Positions 1 through 7,487 of a stretch of 32,812 nucleotides of DNA are shown in pieces (positions within the stretch are counted from its first letter, which is position 1; each line of letters opens with the position of its first letter). The position numbers were made by a program, and so were the translations under genes. The stretch comes from Kiritimatiellia bacterium (lineage in GTDB: Bacteria > Verrucomicrobiota > Kiritimatiellia > CAIQIC01 > Lenti-01): NCBI GenBank assembly GCA_028681135.1, contig JAQUJC010000038.1, positions 1 through 32,812 on the forward strand, given 5' to 3'. Under the pieces are notes generated by a model that worked only from the letters and a program-made list of their open reading frames with translations, searched no databases and was not told where the DNA came from.

Positions 1-210
1 ACCTCCGACGAGTAATGAAGACCCATTCTCGGCGGCCACAGGCTATGGACAACTCGCCAGGCCGCTGGCATAATGAAGCAAGCAAATGGAGAACCTGAAG
101 CTGTCTTAAACTTCTAAAAAACTGGCTTCGCTATCGGGACCACCCCTGTTGTATTAGTTAATAAAAGTATTAAGGGTCAATTTAAGAAGACAATTGCATA
201 ACAACCGGAC

Positions 211-232
211 CTTACGCGCCGTAAGCGGCGCG
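211..232. other. GC-rich hairpin upstream of the cassette gene
   Basis: CGCGCC (215-220) pairs with GGCGCG (227-232). An alternative hairpin, CTTAC (211-215) with GTAAG (221-225), shares bases with it, so the two are mutually exclusive. A GCATAAC at 196-202 resembles a left integron core box, but no matching right box is present. It could be the remnant of the preceding attC site or simply a leader hairpin. The rest of 1-242 is AT-richer sequence with no gene that I can support. Confidence 0.3.
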
Positions 233-242
233 ACGGTGACCC

Positions 243-629
243 ATGACGTTTGGCAAAAGAAATATGAACAATAAATGGCCAGCATATAGAGTTGTTGGGT
301 TGGCGAGTGGCGCACTCACAACCATCGGCTTTATTGGCCTATGGCTATCCAAACTCATCCGTGAACATCAAGGCCTTACCGAACGACAGTTTATGGACAC
401 GACCGGAGGAAGCATAGCCACCTATACGCTCTCAGCATTCTTTGTGATCGGGCTCCTCTTTCTATTCCCCATTTCAATCTATTTACAGAAACGAACAGGC
501 CCGTCCCTGCCGGGGCCGACCGTTTCTAAATGGATCGCATGGCCAGTGAAAGGACTATTGGCACTACTCCTCATCCTGCTAGTTTTCATTATCATCGGAG
601 TAGCAATGGACGGCGTATTACAAAAATGA
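243..629 (+). CDS. Small membrane protein, probable integron cassette gene
   Basis: I do not recognise the family. The 128-residue product has three hydrophobic stretches at about residues 17-37, 58-80 and 102-124, so it is probably an inner-membrane protein, with charged residues (K, R, E) between segments 1 and 2. The gene stops three bases before an attC site (632-688), the usual layout of an integron gene cassette with the ORF in the recombination-competent orientation. Base composition is lower in GC than the surrounding chromosome, which fits acquired DNA. The start is uncertain: ATG at 243 and an in-frame ATG at 264 are both possible and neither has a strong ribosome-binding site. Function is unknown, as for most cassette genes. 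Confidence 0.6.
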   Translation: MTFGKRNMNNKWPAYRVVGLASGALTTIGFIGLWLSKLIREHQGLTERQFMDTTGGSIATYTLSAFFVIGLLFLFPISIYLQKRTGPSLPGPTVSKWIAWPVKGLLALLLILLVFIIIGVAMDGVLQK

Positions 630-631
630 TA

Positions 632-688
632 ATTCAACAAAGTAGGGATTAGTAGCGTGCGAAGCCACGCTGCAATCCCGGGTTGAAC
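632..688 (+). other. attC recombination site (integron)
   Basis: The left box ATTCAAC (632-638) fits RYYYAAC and the right box GTTGAAC (682-688) fits GTTRRRY, and the two are exact reverse complements. Inside, GGGATT (645-650) pairs with AATCCC (674-679) and AGCGTG pairs with CACGCT around a short loop. The unpaired spacers are unequal (AAAGTA on the left, GG on the right), as in real attC hairpins. At 57 bases it is within the known attC size range. An integrase gene would be expected to the left, outside the window. Confidence 0.75.
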
Positions 689-1150
689 AAGCCCCCGGGG
701 GGGACATGTATTTTGCTCGTGGGGCGGTAGCCGGTACGGGCGATCAGGACGGCTGACCGCTTCCAGTGGAGTCGGAGGAGATATGCCGGGGATCACAAAC
801 GGGATGCTCAGGGACATGGGCCACATATCGGGGGCCGGTTGGGAGGGCAAATGCCAGCGGATTGCTGCACACCGGGCATAGCGGGGCGGGCCGACGCGCG
901 GGACGTCGGAAAGGCAAGCAGGCATGGACGAGGGCGATCATGAGGCGGCGGGGTCACCTACAGGGAAAAGCATCATCCCACCCCAAAAGGGGGCCTATAA
1001 TGTATAATTCTGTTTGGGAGGGCAGAGTCGGATGTGATGAAAATGGGCCATGGCGAGAAGGTTGCGATGGCTTAAAAAAGGGGAATAAAAGACCCTAAAC
1101 TGGCTGTTTCGCGCAGAAATAACGGTGAAATTTGAAAATACACAAAAAAC
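689..1150. other. Intergenic region without a supported gene
   Basis: This G-rich stretch follows the attC site. Reading frames in it have atypical composition (Gly/Arg/Trp-rich) and do not resemble proteins. One 32-codon frame (783-881) has GGAGG at 774-778 but no recognisable product. A TATAAT-like sequence occurs at 999-1004. No tRNA, transposase or second attC is seen. It may be a degraded cassette or the scar where the array joins the chromosome. Confidence 0.4.
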
Positions 1151-1182
1151 CCGCAAAATATGCCCATGAGGCCATTTTGCGG
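1151..1182 (-). terminator. Distal terminator of the mscL-DUF481 unit
   Basis: A perfect 9-base-pair stem, CCGCAAAAT (1151-1159) with ATTTTGCGG (1174-1182), has a 14-base loop. Read on the minus strand it is followed by GTTTTTTG, so it works as a second intrinsic terminator behind the one at 1193-1217. Confidence 0.65.
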
Positions 1183-1192
1183 ATTAAAAAGA

Positions 1193-1217
1193 GCCTCTGG
1201 GAGGAGCACCCAGAGGC
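1193..1217 (-). terminator. Intrinsic terminator after the DUF481 gene
   Basis: GCCTCTGGG (1193-1201) and CCCAGAGGC (1209-1217) form a 9-base-pair stem with a 7-base loop. On the minus strand it is followed by a T-run (CTTTTTAAT), 13 bases past the DUF481 stop. The plus-strand side also has a T-run (TGTTTTTTC), so it may work in both directions. Confidence 0.85.
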
Positions 1218-1230
1218 CTGTTTTTTCTAT

Positions 1231-1989
1231 TTACAGCGTAAAACCAAGGCTTGCGATAAGGCTCACGTCATTCCGGTCGATATCGGCGGCCGGCTGGCTG
1301 TCATATTTATCCTGCAAGACCAAGCGCAGCGAAATCAGTTTTGTGACAGAGGCTTCGATCCCGATTTCGGCATTGAGAAGATACCGGTCAAAGTCTTCTG
1401 CTTCGGGGATATATTCCGCAGACTGCCAGATTTTGGCGGTTTCGGAAATCTGGCAGGTATAGCGCTCGCCAAAACGAATGCCAAGATAGTCGTCCGTGAC
1501 ACTGTCCACCTCTTCCCAGAGATAAGTCGGTCCCACTTCCATCGAGAGTTCACGTTTCTCAGTTTTGAAGAGATAGACACCCACACTGGGACCCACATTC
1601 ACCCGATAGTCGATTAAGGCAATGTCGTCATACAGACCAGCGGCATCGATGGACGCATACGTCCTCGGACTGAGGGTTTTCTTCAAACTTCCATAGATTT
1701 TGGCATTTTCGACGGTCTTTTCATCGACGTCATCGACCGTGCTCTCGCCATAATTGCCTTCGATGCCGGCCAGGATGGAGCCCAGACCCTCTTTTTCGCC
1801 TTCAATCGTGATGGTGGCGTTCGCGGAAAGCGTCTCACTGTTTCCATCGGTCAGGGTGACACCGGCGGCAACCGTTGTTTCCAAGCCTTTGTGAGCTTCT
1901 TCGACCGATTTTGCGGCTGTGTTTTTATTCGCAGCCGATGCGGAACCCGCGATAGCCAAAATCATCATAAAAATGAGTATTTTCTTCAT
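1231..1989 (-). CDS. DUF481 (YdiY-like) outer-membrane protein
   Basis: The 252-residue protein starts with a clear signal peptide (MKK, hydrophobic core, SASAA near residue 20). The mature part has alternating hydrophobic and polar residues, with repeated patterns such as GVTLTDGNSET, GPSVGVYLF, LSMEVGPTYL and a C-terminal LIASLGFTL. This is typical of a beta-barrel ending in an aromatic/hydrophobic strand. It matches the DUF481 family, whose Escherichia coli member YdiY is described as salt-inducible. The start is supported by GGAGA five bases upstream of the ATG. The gene lies 30 bases after mscL and before a tandem terminator, so the two probably form an osmotic-response operon. The family assignment is fairly secure; the precise role in the membrane is not known. 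Confidence 0.8.
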   Translation of the reverse strand: MKKILIFMMILAIAGSASAANKNTAAKSVEEAHKGLETTVAAGVTLTDGNSETLSANATITIEGEKEGLGSILAGIEGNYGESTVDDVDEKTVENAKIYGSLKKTLSPRTYASIDAAGLYDDIALIDYRVNVGPSVGVYLFKTEKRELSMEVGPTYLWEEVDSVTDDYLGIRFGERYTCQISETAKIWQSAEYIPEAEDFDRYLLNAEIGIEASVTKLISLRLVLQDKYDSQPAADIDRNDVSLIASLGFTL

Positions 1990-2019
1990 TGTTTTCTCCT
2001 TATCTTGAGTTTTGTGCGA

Positions 2020-2379
2020 TTATTCAGCAGCCTTTTCTTCTACATTCTGTTCTCGGCGAAGTTTGTTGATCCCCTTCACCACCATAAATACGGCAATGGC
2101 CACAATCAGAAAATCAAGTGACGTCTGAATAAAGGAGCCGTAGTTCACGGTTATGGCTGGCACTTCAGCCCCGGCGGCATCCACAGTAGCCGCCTTCAGC
2201 GTATAGCCCAGATCGGTGAAGTTGACACCACCCAGCAGCAGGCCAATCGGCGGCATGAAGATATCCGCCACCAGCGATGCCACAATTTTTCCGAAAGCTC
2301 CCCCGATGATGATGCCGACGGCCATATCCACCATGTTGCCCTTGACGGCAAACTCCTGAAATTCTTTTCCGATGCCCAT
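2020..2379 (-). CDS. mscL: Large-conductance mechanosensitive channel MscL
   Basis: The 119-residue protein has the MscL layout: an N-terminal amphipathic helix ([11 protein letters not shown]), first membrane helix with [17 protein letters not shown], periplasmic loop, second membrane helix ([16 protein letters not shown]) and a charged C-terminal helix. MscL opens under membrane tension and releases solutes on hypo-osmotic shock. I chose the ATG at 2379, not the upstream in-frame ATG at 2424, because AAGGAGA sits just ahead of it and because MscL proteins start close to this KEF motif. A promoter is visible at 2425-2452. The DUF481 gene follows 30 bases downstream. Confidence 0.96.
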   Translation of the reverse strand: MGIGKEFQEFAVKGNMVDMAVGIIIGGAFGKIVASLVADIFMPPIGLLLGGVNFTDLGYTLKAATVDAAGAEVPAITVNYGSFIQTSLDFLIVAIAVFMVVKGINKLRREQNVEEKAAE

Positions 2380-2424
2380 ATAGTCTCCTTTGCTTATCTC
2401 TCTCAGCCAATGAAAGGGAGACAA

Positions 2425-2452
2425 ACTCTACCTTCTCAACAAACTATGTCAA
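2425..2452 (-). promoter_or_regulatory. Sigma-70-type promoter of mscL
   Basis: On the minus strand, TTGACA (2447-2452) is a perfect -35 box. It is followed after 16 bases by TAGAGT (2425-2430), a four-of-six match to the -10 box. The predicted start of transcription lies about 40 bases upstream of the mscL ATG at 2379. Confidence 0.6.
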
Positions 2453-2607
2453 TTCTTTCAGCCTCACTTGAGATTTTGATTCATGTGAAACATCGTCGGT
2501 CTCTTTTTGTAAGACCACGACTATGCCTCACTGCTCCCACTCATGTAAGGCCCCCGGCGGAACGCTTACGTTGAAATACAAAATAACGAATGAGGCTCTT
2601 TTTTGTA

Positions 2608-2710
2608 TTTTCCACACCGTGGAAGATTTGCGGTTAGTTTTTCCACACTGTGGAAGATTTGCCGTTAGATTTTCCACACCGTGGAAGATTTCTTTCCACA
2701 GTGTGGAAAA
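2608..2710. repeat. Four phased palindromes, TTCCACAYNGTGGAA type
   Basis: Four 15-base near-palindromes lie at 2610-2624, 2641-2655, 2672-2686 and 2694-2708. Their start-to-start spacing is 31, 31 and 22 bases, close to three, three and two helical turns, so all would face the same side of the DNA. The first two are followed by almost identical GATTTGCSGTTAG spacers. The element also contains TTTTCCACA on the plus strand at 2608, 2639 and 2670 and on the minus strand at 2702-2710, which fits the loose DnaA-box pattern TTWTNCACA. It lies between the dinG stop and the mscL promoter. It could be an operator array, a DnaA-binding cluster or a dispersed intergenic repeat. Confidence 0.85.
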
Positions 2711-2726
2711 GGTCACGGTGGCTGGG

Positions 2727-4736
2727 CTAAAGTTCGAAGGTATCCACCGGGCATTCGGGCAGCGATTGGAAGAACACCCGCCCGTACCATTTGGTCAGCA
2801 GGCGTGAATCCAGCACGACCACAATGCCCTCGTCTGTCTGGGACCGAATCAGACGCCCGAATCCCTGGCGGAACTTCAGCACCGCCTCGGGCAAGGAATA
2901 CTCGCGGAACGGATCGCCGCCCCGCTCTTTGATTCGGCGCAGGCGGGCCGCCACCACCGGGTGGTCGGGGACTGCAAATGGCAGGCGGGTAAGGATGACA
3001 TTGCTCAACGCTTCACCGCGCACATCCACCCCCATCCAAAAGCTGTCGAGCCCAAATAAGACATAACCGTCATTCTGGCGAAATGTCTCCAGCATGGCCC
3101 GACGGGCCAGGCCCTGGCCTTGGGCCAGTAGCGTTAGCCCGGCTTCCGCCAGTGGCTCGCGCAGGGCCTGGGCCGTGCGCTGCAACAATTCGTTGCTGGT
3201 GAACAAGGCAAACGCCTGGCCGCGCGTTTTCAGCGACCAGTGCAGAACGCCCTGGGCCACTGCTGCCGAAAACGCGTCCTTATCCTTCGGCTCGGGTGCA
3301 TTGGTTGCCACATGCAGTCGCATTTGGCGGGCATGGTCAAAAGGCGATCCCAGACAGCGCATGCCGCACTCTGTCCCGGCTCCCAGGCGGTCCCGGCAAT
3401 ACTCTAATCGCCCCCCGACGGCCAGCGTCGCACTGGTCAGAATCACACTGCGCAGCGCACCAAACAGGCTGCCGGCCAGAATGGGCGCCACTTCGATCGG
3501 TGCGGAATGCATCACGGGTTGGCGCCGCTTGCCCTCGCGTGAAATCCAATAGACATGGTCCTTCTCCAACTGCCCCAGATAGGCCTCCAGCGTATGCTGC
3601 AACATCACGGCCCGCCCGCGCAATCCGCGCAGTTCCGACCGTGAATCGTCGTCGCGATCTTCCAACTCCTCGCCCAGAAGCCCGAGCCGACTTGAGAGTT
3701 CCTGCAACAGGGCGGGCACCTCGGTCTCTACCGCCAGTGGCGCGGGAACGACCTTAGTTGTCACGTGGGCGGTCAACCCCGCCGCCTGGGGCACCGTATG
3801 AAATAGATCGGCCACGGTATCCCATAGGCGGCTGACCGTCTGCGCCGCGGGCCCCGCCCGCAGGAATCCCAGCAGCCCCTTGCCACTTTCGGGCACATAG
3901 AGCCGGCGCAGCAAATGCTCGAACACATAGGGCGACAGCCGGATGCCCAGATGGTCGCTGGCCGTGTCCTCGACTGTGTGCGCTTCGTCCATGACCACGG
4001 CGGCCACATCCGGCAAAAAATTCGCCCCCTGGATGCGCAGCGCCAGATCAGAAAACAACAAGTGATGGTTCGCCACCAGCACATCGGCATCTTGCATGCG
4101 GGCCCGGGCACGCTGGAGAAAGCACGACCCTCGCGCCGGGCACTTGGCCCCCATGCAATTGCCCTGCTCCGCGCAAACGGCCGACCAGGCCTCTGGCAAG
4201 GGCGGGCGGCTCATTTCCTGGACGCTGCCGTCTTCGGTGGTGTCTGCCCAGGCGCGGATACGTTCCACGTCCTGCGCCACGCCATCGGGGAACAACTCGC
4301 GCTGGTGATGATGGGCACGGGCCAGCCGCCGCCGACACAAGTAATTGGATCGCCCCTTCACCAGCACGGCGCGGAAGGGCACGCCCAGCCGCTCCTTCAA
4401 CACCGGAATATCCTTCCCCACCAACTGCTCCTGGAGAGAAATCGTGTGGGTGGACACCATGACGCGCTTACCGGCGCGCTTGGCATAGAGAATCAATGGC
4501 ACCAGATAGGCCAAGCTCTTGCCGACGCCGGTTCCGGCCTCGACGATCAGGTGGCTGTCGGATTCCAGCGCCTCGGCCACCGCGCTAGCCATCTCGACTT
4601 GCTGGGGCCGGGACTCATAGTCAAAATCGGCCAGCCCCCCTCCCCCCAACGCCCCATCGGCACGGAAAAAGCTGGCGGCCACCTCGCGCAAACGACGCCC
4701 GTCGGCCACCGAACCCTCTTGAAGTGGAGCAATCAC
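2727..4736 (-). CDS. dinG: DinG/XPD-type ATP-dependent DNA helicase
   Basis: This 669-residue superfamily 2 helicase has Walker A EAGTGVGKS at residues 66-74 and a DEAH box at 250-253. Cysteines 134, 194, 199 and 205 have the spacing of the iron-sulfur cluster in DinG/XPD enzymes; Cys188 is extra. C-terminal helicase motifs include ILTSATL, LFTSNELL and a final QGFGRLIRS. Members unwind DNA 5'-3' and help resolve R-loops, replication forks and damage. The ATG at 4736 lies 59 bases after the stop of the parvulin gene, so the two may be co-transcribed. An exonuclease domain, found in Gram-positive DinG, is absent. The class is certain; whether it is a DinG or YoaA-like orthologue is not. Confidence 0.92.
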   Translation of the reverse strand: MIAPLQEGSVADGRRLREVAASFFRADGALGGGGLADFDYESRPQQVEMASAVAEALESDSHLIVEAGTGVGKSLAYLVPLILYAKRAGKRVMVSTHTISLQEQLVGKDIPVLKERLGVPFRAVLVKGRSNYLCRRRLARAHHHQRELFPDGVAQDVERIRAWADTTEDGSVQEMSRPPLPEAWSAVCAEQGNCMGAKCPARGSCFLQRARARMQDADVLVANHHLLFSDLALRIQGANFLPDVAAVVMDEAHTVEDTASDHLGIRLSPYVFEHLLRRLYVPESGKGLLGFLRAGPAAQTVSRLWDTVADLFHTVPQAAGLTAHVTTKVVPAPLAVETEVPALLQELSSRLGLLGEELEDRDDDSRSELRGLRGRAVMLQHTLEAYLGQLEKDHVYWISREGKRRQPVMHSAPIEVAPILAGSLFGALRSVILTSATLAVGGRLEYCRDRLGAGTECGMRCLGSPFDHARQMRLHVATNAPEPKDKDAFSAAVAQGVLHWSLKTRGQAFALFTSNELLQRTAQALREPLAEAGLTLLAQGQGLARRAMLETFRQNDGYVLFGLDSFWMGVDVRGEALSNVILTRLPFAVPDHPVVAARLRRIKERGGDPFREYSLPEAVLKFRQGFGRLIRSQTDEGIVVVLDSRLLTKWYGRVFFQSLPECPVDTFEL

Positions 4737-4795
4737 GCCATTCCCACCTGATTGGGGCCGCCAGGGGCGGCTTCCACACCTGGCGGCACGGGGCG

Positions 4796-5917
4796 TTACG
4801 GCGTTGTTACAGCGGACTCGGCGTCTGCCGCTTCGTCCGGTACGGTCACGGCCTCAGCCGCATCACCGGCTTCCTCGTCCCCCGCCAACGCTTCGGCGGC
4901 GTCGGCCGCGTCTGCCAAATCCCCCTCCAGCTTGATCATCGCTTTTTCGCGCAACTCGCGAATATACGCATTATTAATATCCGTTTGCGCCTTAGTGCGC
5001 AACTGGGCTTGCAGACGATTCTGGACGTCCTCGAAGGGAATGACGGTCTCCTCCTGCTCGCCATCTACCCGGATGACATGAAAGCCCACCGGGGATTCCA
5101 CCACATCGCCAATCTCGCCAATAGCCTGCGAGAAAACCGCGTCTTCAAAGGCCGGGGCTTCGCGTCCACGCGGAACCACGCCCAGCGCCCCACCACGACT
5201 ACGGCTGGCGCACTGCGACACTTCGCGTGCCAAGGCTTCAAACTCCGCGCCTTCCAAAATGGCCTTGCGGACCCCTTCGGCTTTGGCGCGCGCATCCATT
5301 TTCGCCGCGTCATCTGCATCGCTGTCCACCCGGATCAGAATATGTGAAACCGTGCGCCCTTCCGGGATGGTGAATTCCTCGAGATTCTCATCATAAAACT
5401 GACGCACGACTTCATCCGTGATGGCGGCATGGGCTGCCGTGACCTGATCTTTGACCACCTTATTTTTGAATAAATCCAGTCGCAGATTATTTTCCAACTC
5501 TTCCATGGAGAGGTTGGCCGCGGCGAGCAACATAACCAGCGAATGGCCTTCGCCCAGGCTCTTTTCCAAATCCGCTTTCCCCTGTTCAAGTTCCTCGCGG
5601 GAAATCAGGACGCCCGAGCGTTCCATTTCCGCCTTCACCAATTGACGCATCACCAGGTTGTCAACCGCTTGCCCCAGGATACGCGCTTGAATTTGCTGAA
5701 TCTGTTCCGGCGGGGTGTCCTGCGGAACATGTGAAAACAACCGTGCCGCTTCGCGTTGAATCTGCCCCTGTGTAATGCCAACCTGGTCTACCCACACCGC
5801 CACTTCATCCGCCTTCAATTGACCCGGCGTGACCACTTGAGTCTCTTTTTTGCCACACCCCGCCATCAAGACCATCCCCAACGTCAATATGCTGATCCAT
5901 CCGATTGCTCGTTTCAT
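4796..5917 (-). CDS. Parvulin-type peptidyl-prolyl isomerase lipoprotein (SurA/PrsA-like)
   Basis: The 373-residue protein begins with a lipoprotein signal peptide; the lipobox LMAGC puts the lipidated cysteine at residue 21. Residues about 35-175 are a SurA-like helical N-terminal domain. Residues 185-286 form one parvulin (PPIC) domain, with SHILIRV at the start, a GGALGVVPRG loop and GFHVIRV at the end. The last 45 residues are a very acidic, Ala/Glu/Asp-rich tail of unusual composition. Such proteins assist folding of exported or outer-membrane proteins. AAAGGA upstream of the ATG supports the start. The acidic tail is not part of the usual family architecture. Confidence 0.9.
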   Translation of the reverse strand: MKRAIGWISILTLGMVLMAGCGKKETQVVTPGQLKADEVAVWVDQVGITQGQIQREAARLFSHVPQDTPPEQIQQIQARILGQAVDNLVMRQLVKAEMERSGVLISREELEQGKADLEKSLGEGHSLVMLLAAANLSMEELENNLRLDLFKNKVVKDQVTAAHAAITDEVVRQFYDENLEEFTIPEGRTVSHILIRVDSDADDAAKMDARAKAEGVRKAILEGAEFEALAREVSQCASRSRGGALGVVPRGREAPAFEDAVFSQAIGEIGDVVESPVGFHVIRVDGEQEETVIPFEDVQNRLQAQLRTKAQTDINNAYIRELREKAMIKLEGDLADAADAAEALAGDEEAGDAAEAVTVPDEAADAESAVTTP

Positions 5918-6107
5918 GTGCCGGTTCCTTTCGCCTAGCTTAAAATCAATTTGTCCTGTTCATTTTCTTCTGATTGTCCTGAATTGCAAGTTCCAAAAGT
6001 CGATTCCCGGCCGAGCACTTGTCCGCCGTCGTTGCGCTTCGCGCCCGTGGCACACCATTTCGCAATAAATCAGGCCGCCGCACGCCCCCGCGTGGACCGC
6101 CAAACCA

Positions 6108-6659
6108 TCAGACCGGAGCGGAGCGCGCCAACCATTTTCGCGCCATCCGCAGCATGGACTCCTCGTGGGTCAGCTCCTGTAACCTGCGGATATTGATCCA
6201 GCGCAGCTCATGCGATTCCTCGCTGAGCCGGAATACATGGCTGCCCATCGCCCGAAAAACGGTACGAAAATCCCAATGAAAGTGCTCCGGCTCTCTGCCG
6301 TAGGGCGGAATGCGATGAACATCGATGTCAAAGAACCCCGTGTCTTCCTGAACCAAATCCATCAGTCCGGACTCCTCTTCTGCCTCACGGCGGGCCACCC
6401 GGACCACATCTGAATCGCCGTCGGCATGACCGCCCAGTTGAATCCACAGGCCCAGCTTTTTGTGATGCGTCAACAGCACCTGGGTTCCCGCCCGATTCAC
6501 CACCCACGCCGACCCCGTGACGTGTCCCGCACTGCGTTCGCGGTTGAACGCATCGGGCTCGGACGTTAGAAATGCGATAAATCGCTCAGCGATGTCCACC
6601 TCTTCGGGCCATCGCTGGCCGTAGGCCTTCACGTTCTGGATGATGTCGTCGCGATCCAT
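6108..6659 (-). CDS. Nudix hydrolase
   Basis: The 183-residue protein contains a Nudix box at residues 77-99, G-x5-S-x7-REAEEESGL. The REUXEEXGU core that binds the metal is intact, but the first glutamate of the classical GX5EX7 motif is a serine (Ser83), a change tolerated in some subfamilies. These enzymes hydrolyse a nucleoside diphosphate linked to another group; the substrate cannot be read from the sequence. The gene starts 45 bases after the stop of the exported-protein gene upstream and probably belongs to the same minus-strand transcription unit. Confidence 0.87.
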   Translation of the reverse strand: MDRDDIIQNVKAYGQRWPEEVDIAERFIAFLTSEPDAFNRERSAGHVTGSAWVVNRAGTQVLLTHHKKLGLWIQLGGHADGDSDVVRVARREAEEESGLMDLVQEDTGFFDIDVHRIPPYGREPEHFHWDFRTVFRAMGSHVFRLSEESHELRWINIRRLQELTHEESMLRMARKWLARSAPV

Positions 6660-6704
6660 GGAGTGCGTGGCACCGGCTCCGACTGGCCCGGCGTCAGGTG
6701 CAGG

Positions 6705-7421
6705 TCAATACACCTCGTCGTAGTACTCCTCCACCGGATATTCGATCTCATAGCCGTCCTCATCGAGTGGCGGCAGCAAGCCTTCCGCTACGAGCTGGGC
6801 ATCGCGATCCGCCGTCAGTTGAACCGGCAACGGCGGCAGGCCCTGGCGGATAACTTCCATCTGGTAGTCCTGCAAATGGCGCTCTAATTCTTCGCCGGTA
6901 TAAATGGGTTTGGGCACTTCGACCGGTTTCTGACGCGCCAACATGCGCTGACGCCGCCGCTCGGCATAGGACAGCCGCCGTTTCTTCGCCTCTTCCATCC
7001 GAGTTTCCCGCTCAGCCGATGTCAGCACCTGCGAGCCCGCCGTTCCGCTCATCCGCAACACGACGACCTCATCCCCTTTTTTTAGAACCGCCTCCTCCTT
7101 CGCGTAGTCCACATCCAGCAGCTCGACACCCTCTTCACTCTCCCCCACGATCAGCGAGAAGTAGCGATTGTCCTTCTTGTCCACAATCGCCGCGCGCATG
7201 GCCCCATCATCTTCTTCGTAAATCCCCGATAAAACCATGGTGGCCGCAAAAGATTCCTGCACCGGAATCACTCGCTCCGGCGGCGGAATATCGGGGGGGG
7301 GTGTCCCAAAGGGCTGGCGGTCCAGAATGATCTGATAGTCCGCCAGGGTCCGCGGGACTTCCGCGTGAACCGCCGTGGCGGCCACCCAAACGCAACCCAG
7401 ACAGATGACGAACAATTTCAT
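6705..7421 (-). CDS. Exported protein of secretion/pilus-accessory type (GspC/PilP-like, tentative)
   Basis: The 238-residue product has a signal peptide (MKLFVICLG...VHA). Then comes YQIILDRQPFGTPPP, a segment like the start of the homology region of GspC/PilP-type secretion proteins, where a short 'I...RNPFG' stretch precedes a small beta domain (here about residues 60-125, with VDYAKEEAVLKKGDEVVVLRM). The C-terminal half is charged, with an Arg-rich helix (residues about 140-165), and ends in an acidic Tyr-rich tail (EYPVEEYYDEVY). The resemblance is in pattern only. The gene contains a run of nine G (7293-7301) in the Pro-Pro-Pro stretch, a place where sequencing or replication slippage could shift the frame. 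Confidence 0.5.
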   Translation of the reverse strand: MKLFVICLGCVWVAATAVHAEVPRTLADYQIILDRQPFGTPPPDIPPPERVIPVQESFAATMVLSGIYEEDDGAMRAAIVDKKDNRYFSLIVGESEEGVELLDVDYAKEEAVLKKGDEVVVLRMSGTAGSQVLTSAERETRMEEAKKRRLSYAERRRQRMLARQKPVEVPKPIYTGEELERHLQDYQMEVIRQGLPPLPVQLTADRDAQLVAEGLLPPLDEDGYEIEYPVEEYYDEVY

Positions 7422-7487
7422 GGAACATCAGCCTAGCGAATGCCTGCGGCGCGCGCAATGTCCTTTTGGCGGCGCCTGCACGGCGAC

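Noticed and set aside
196-256. Second complete attC site upstream of 243
   Set aside because: A GCATAAC-like left box exists but there is no matching right box and the arms around the hairpin are unequal.
783-881. 32-codon ORF with a GGAGG ribosome-binding site
   Set aside because: Too short, no recognisable motif, and the flanking region looks non-coding. Mentioned only in the region note.
2608-2710. CRISPR array
   Set aside because: Only four short palindromes with 16-base and 7-base gaps; the spacers are themselves repeated and there are no cas genes.
3915-4751. Plus-strand ORF of 278 codons opposite dinG
   Set aside because: Histidine/glutamine-rich shadow of dinG. The helicase motifs on the minus strand are decisive.
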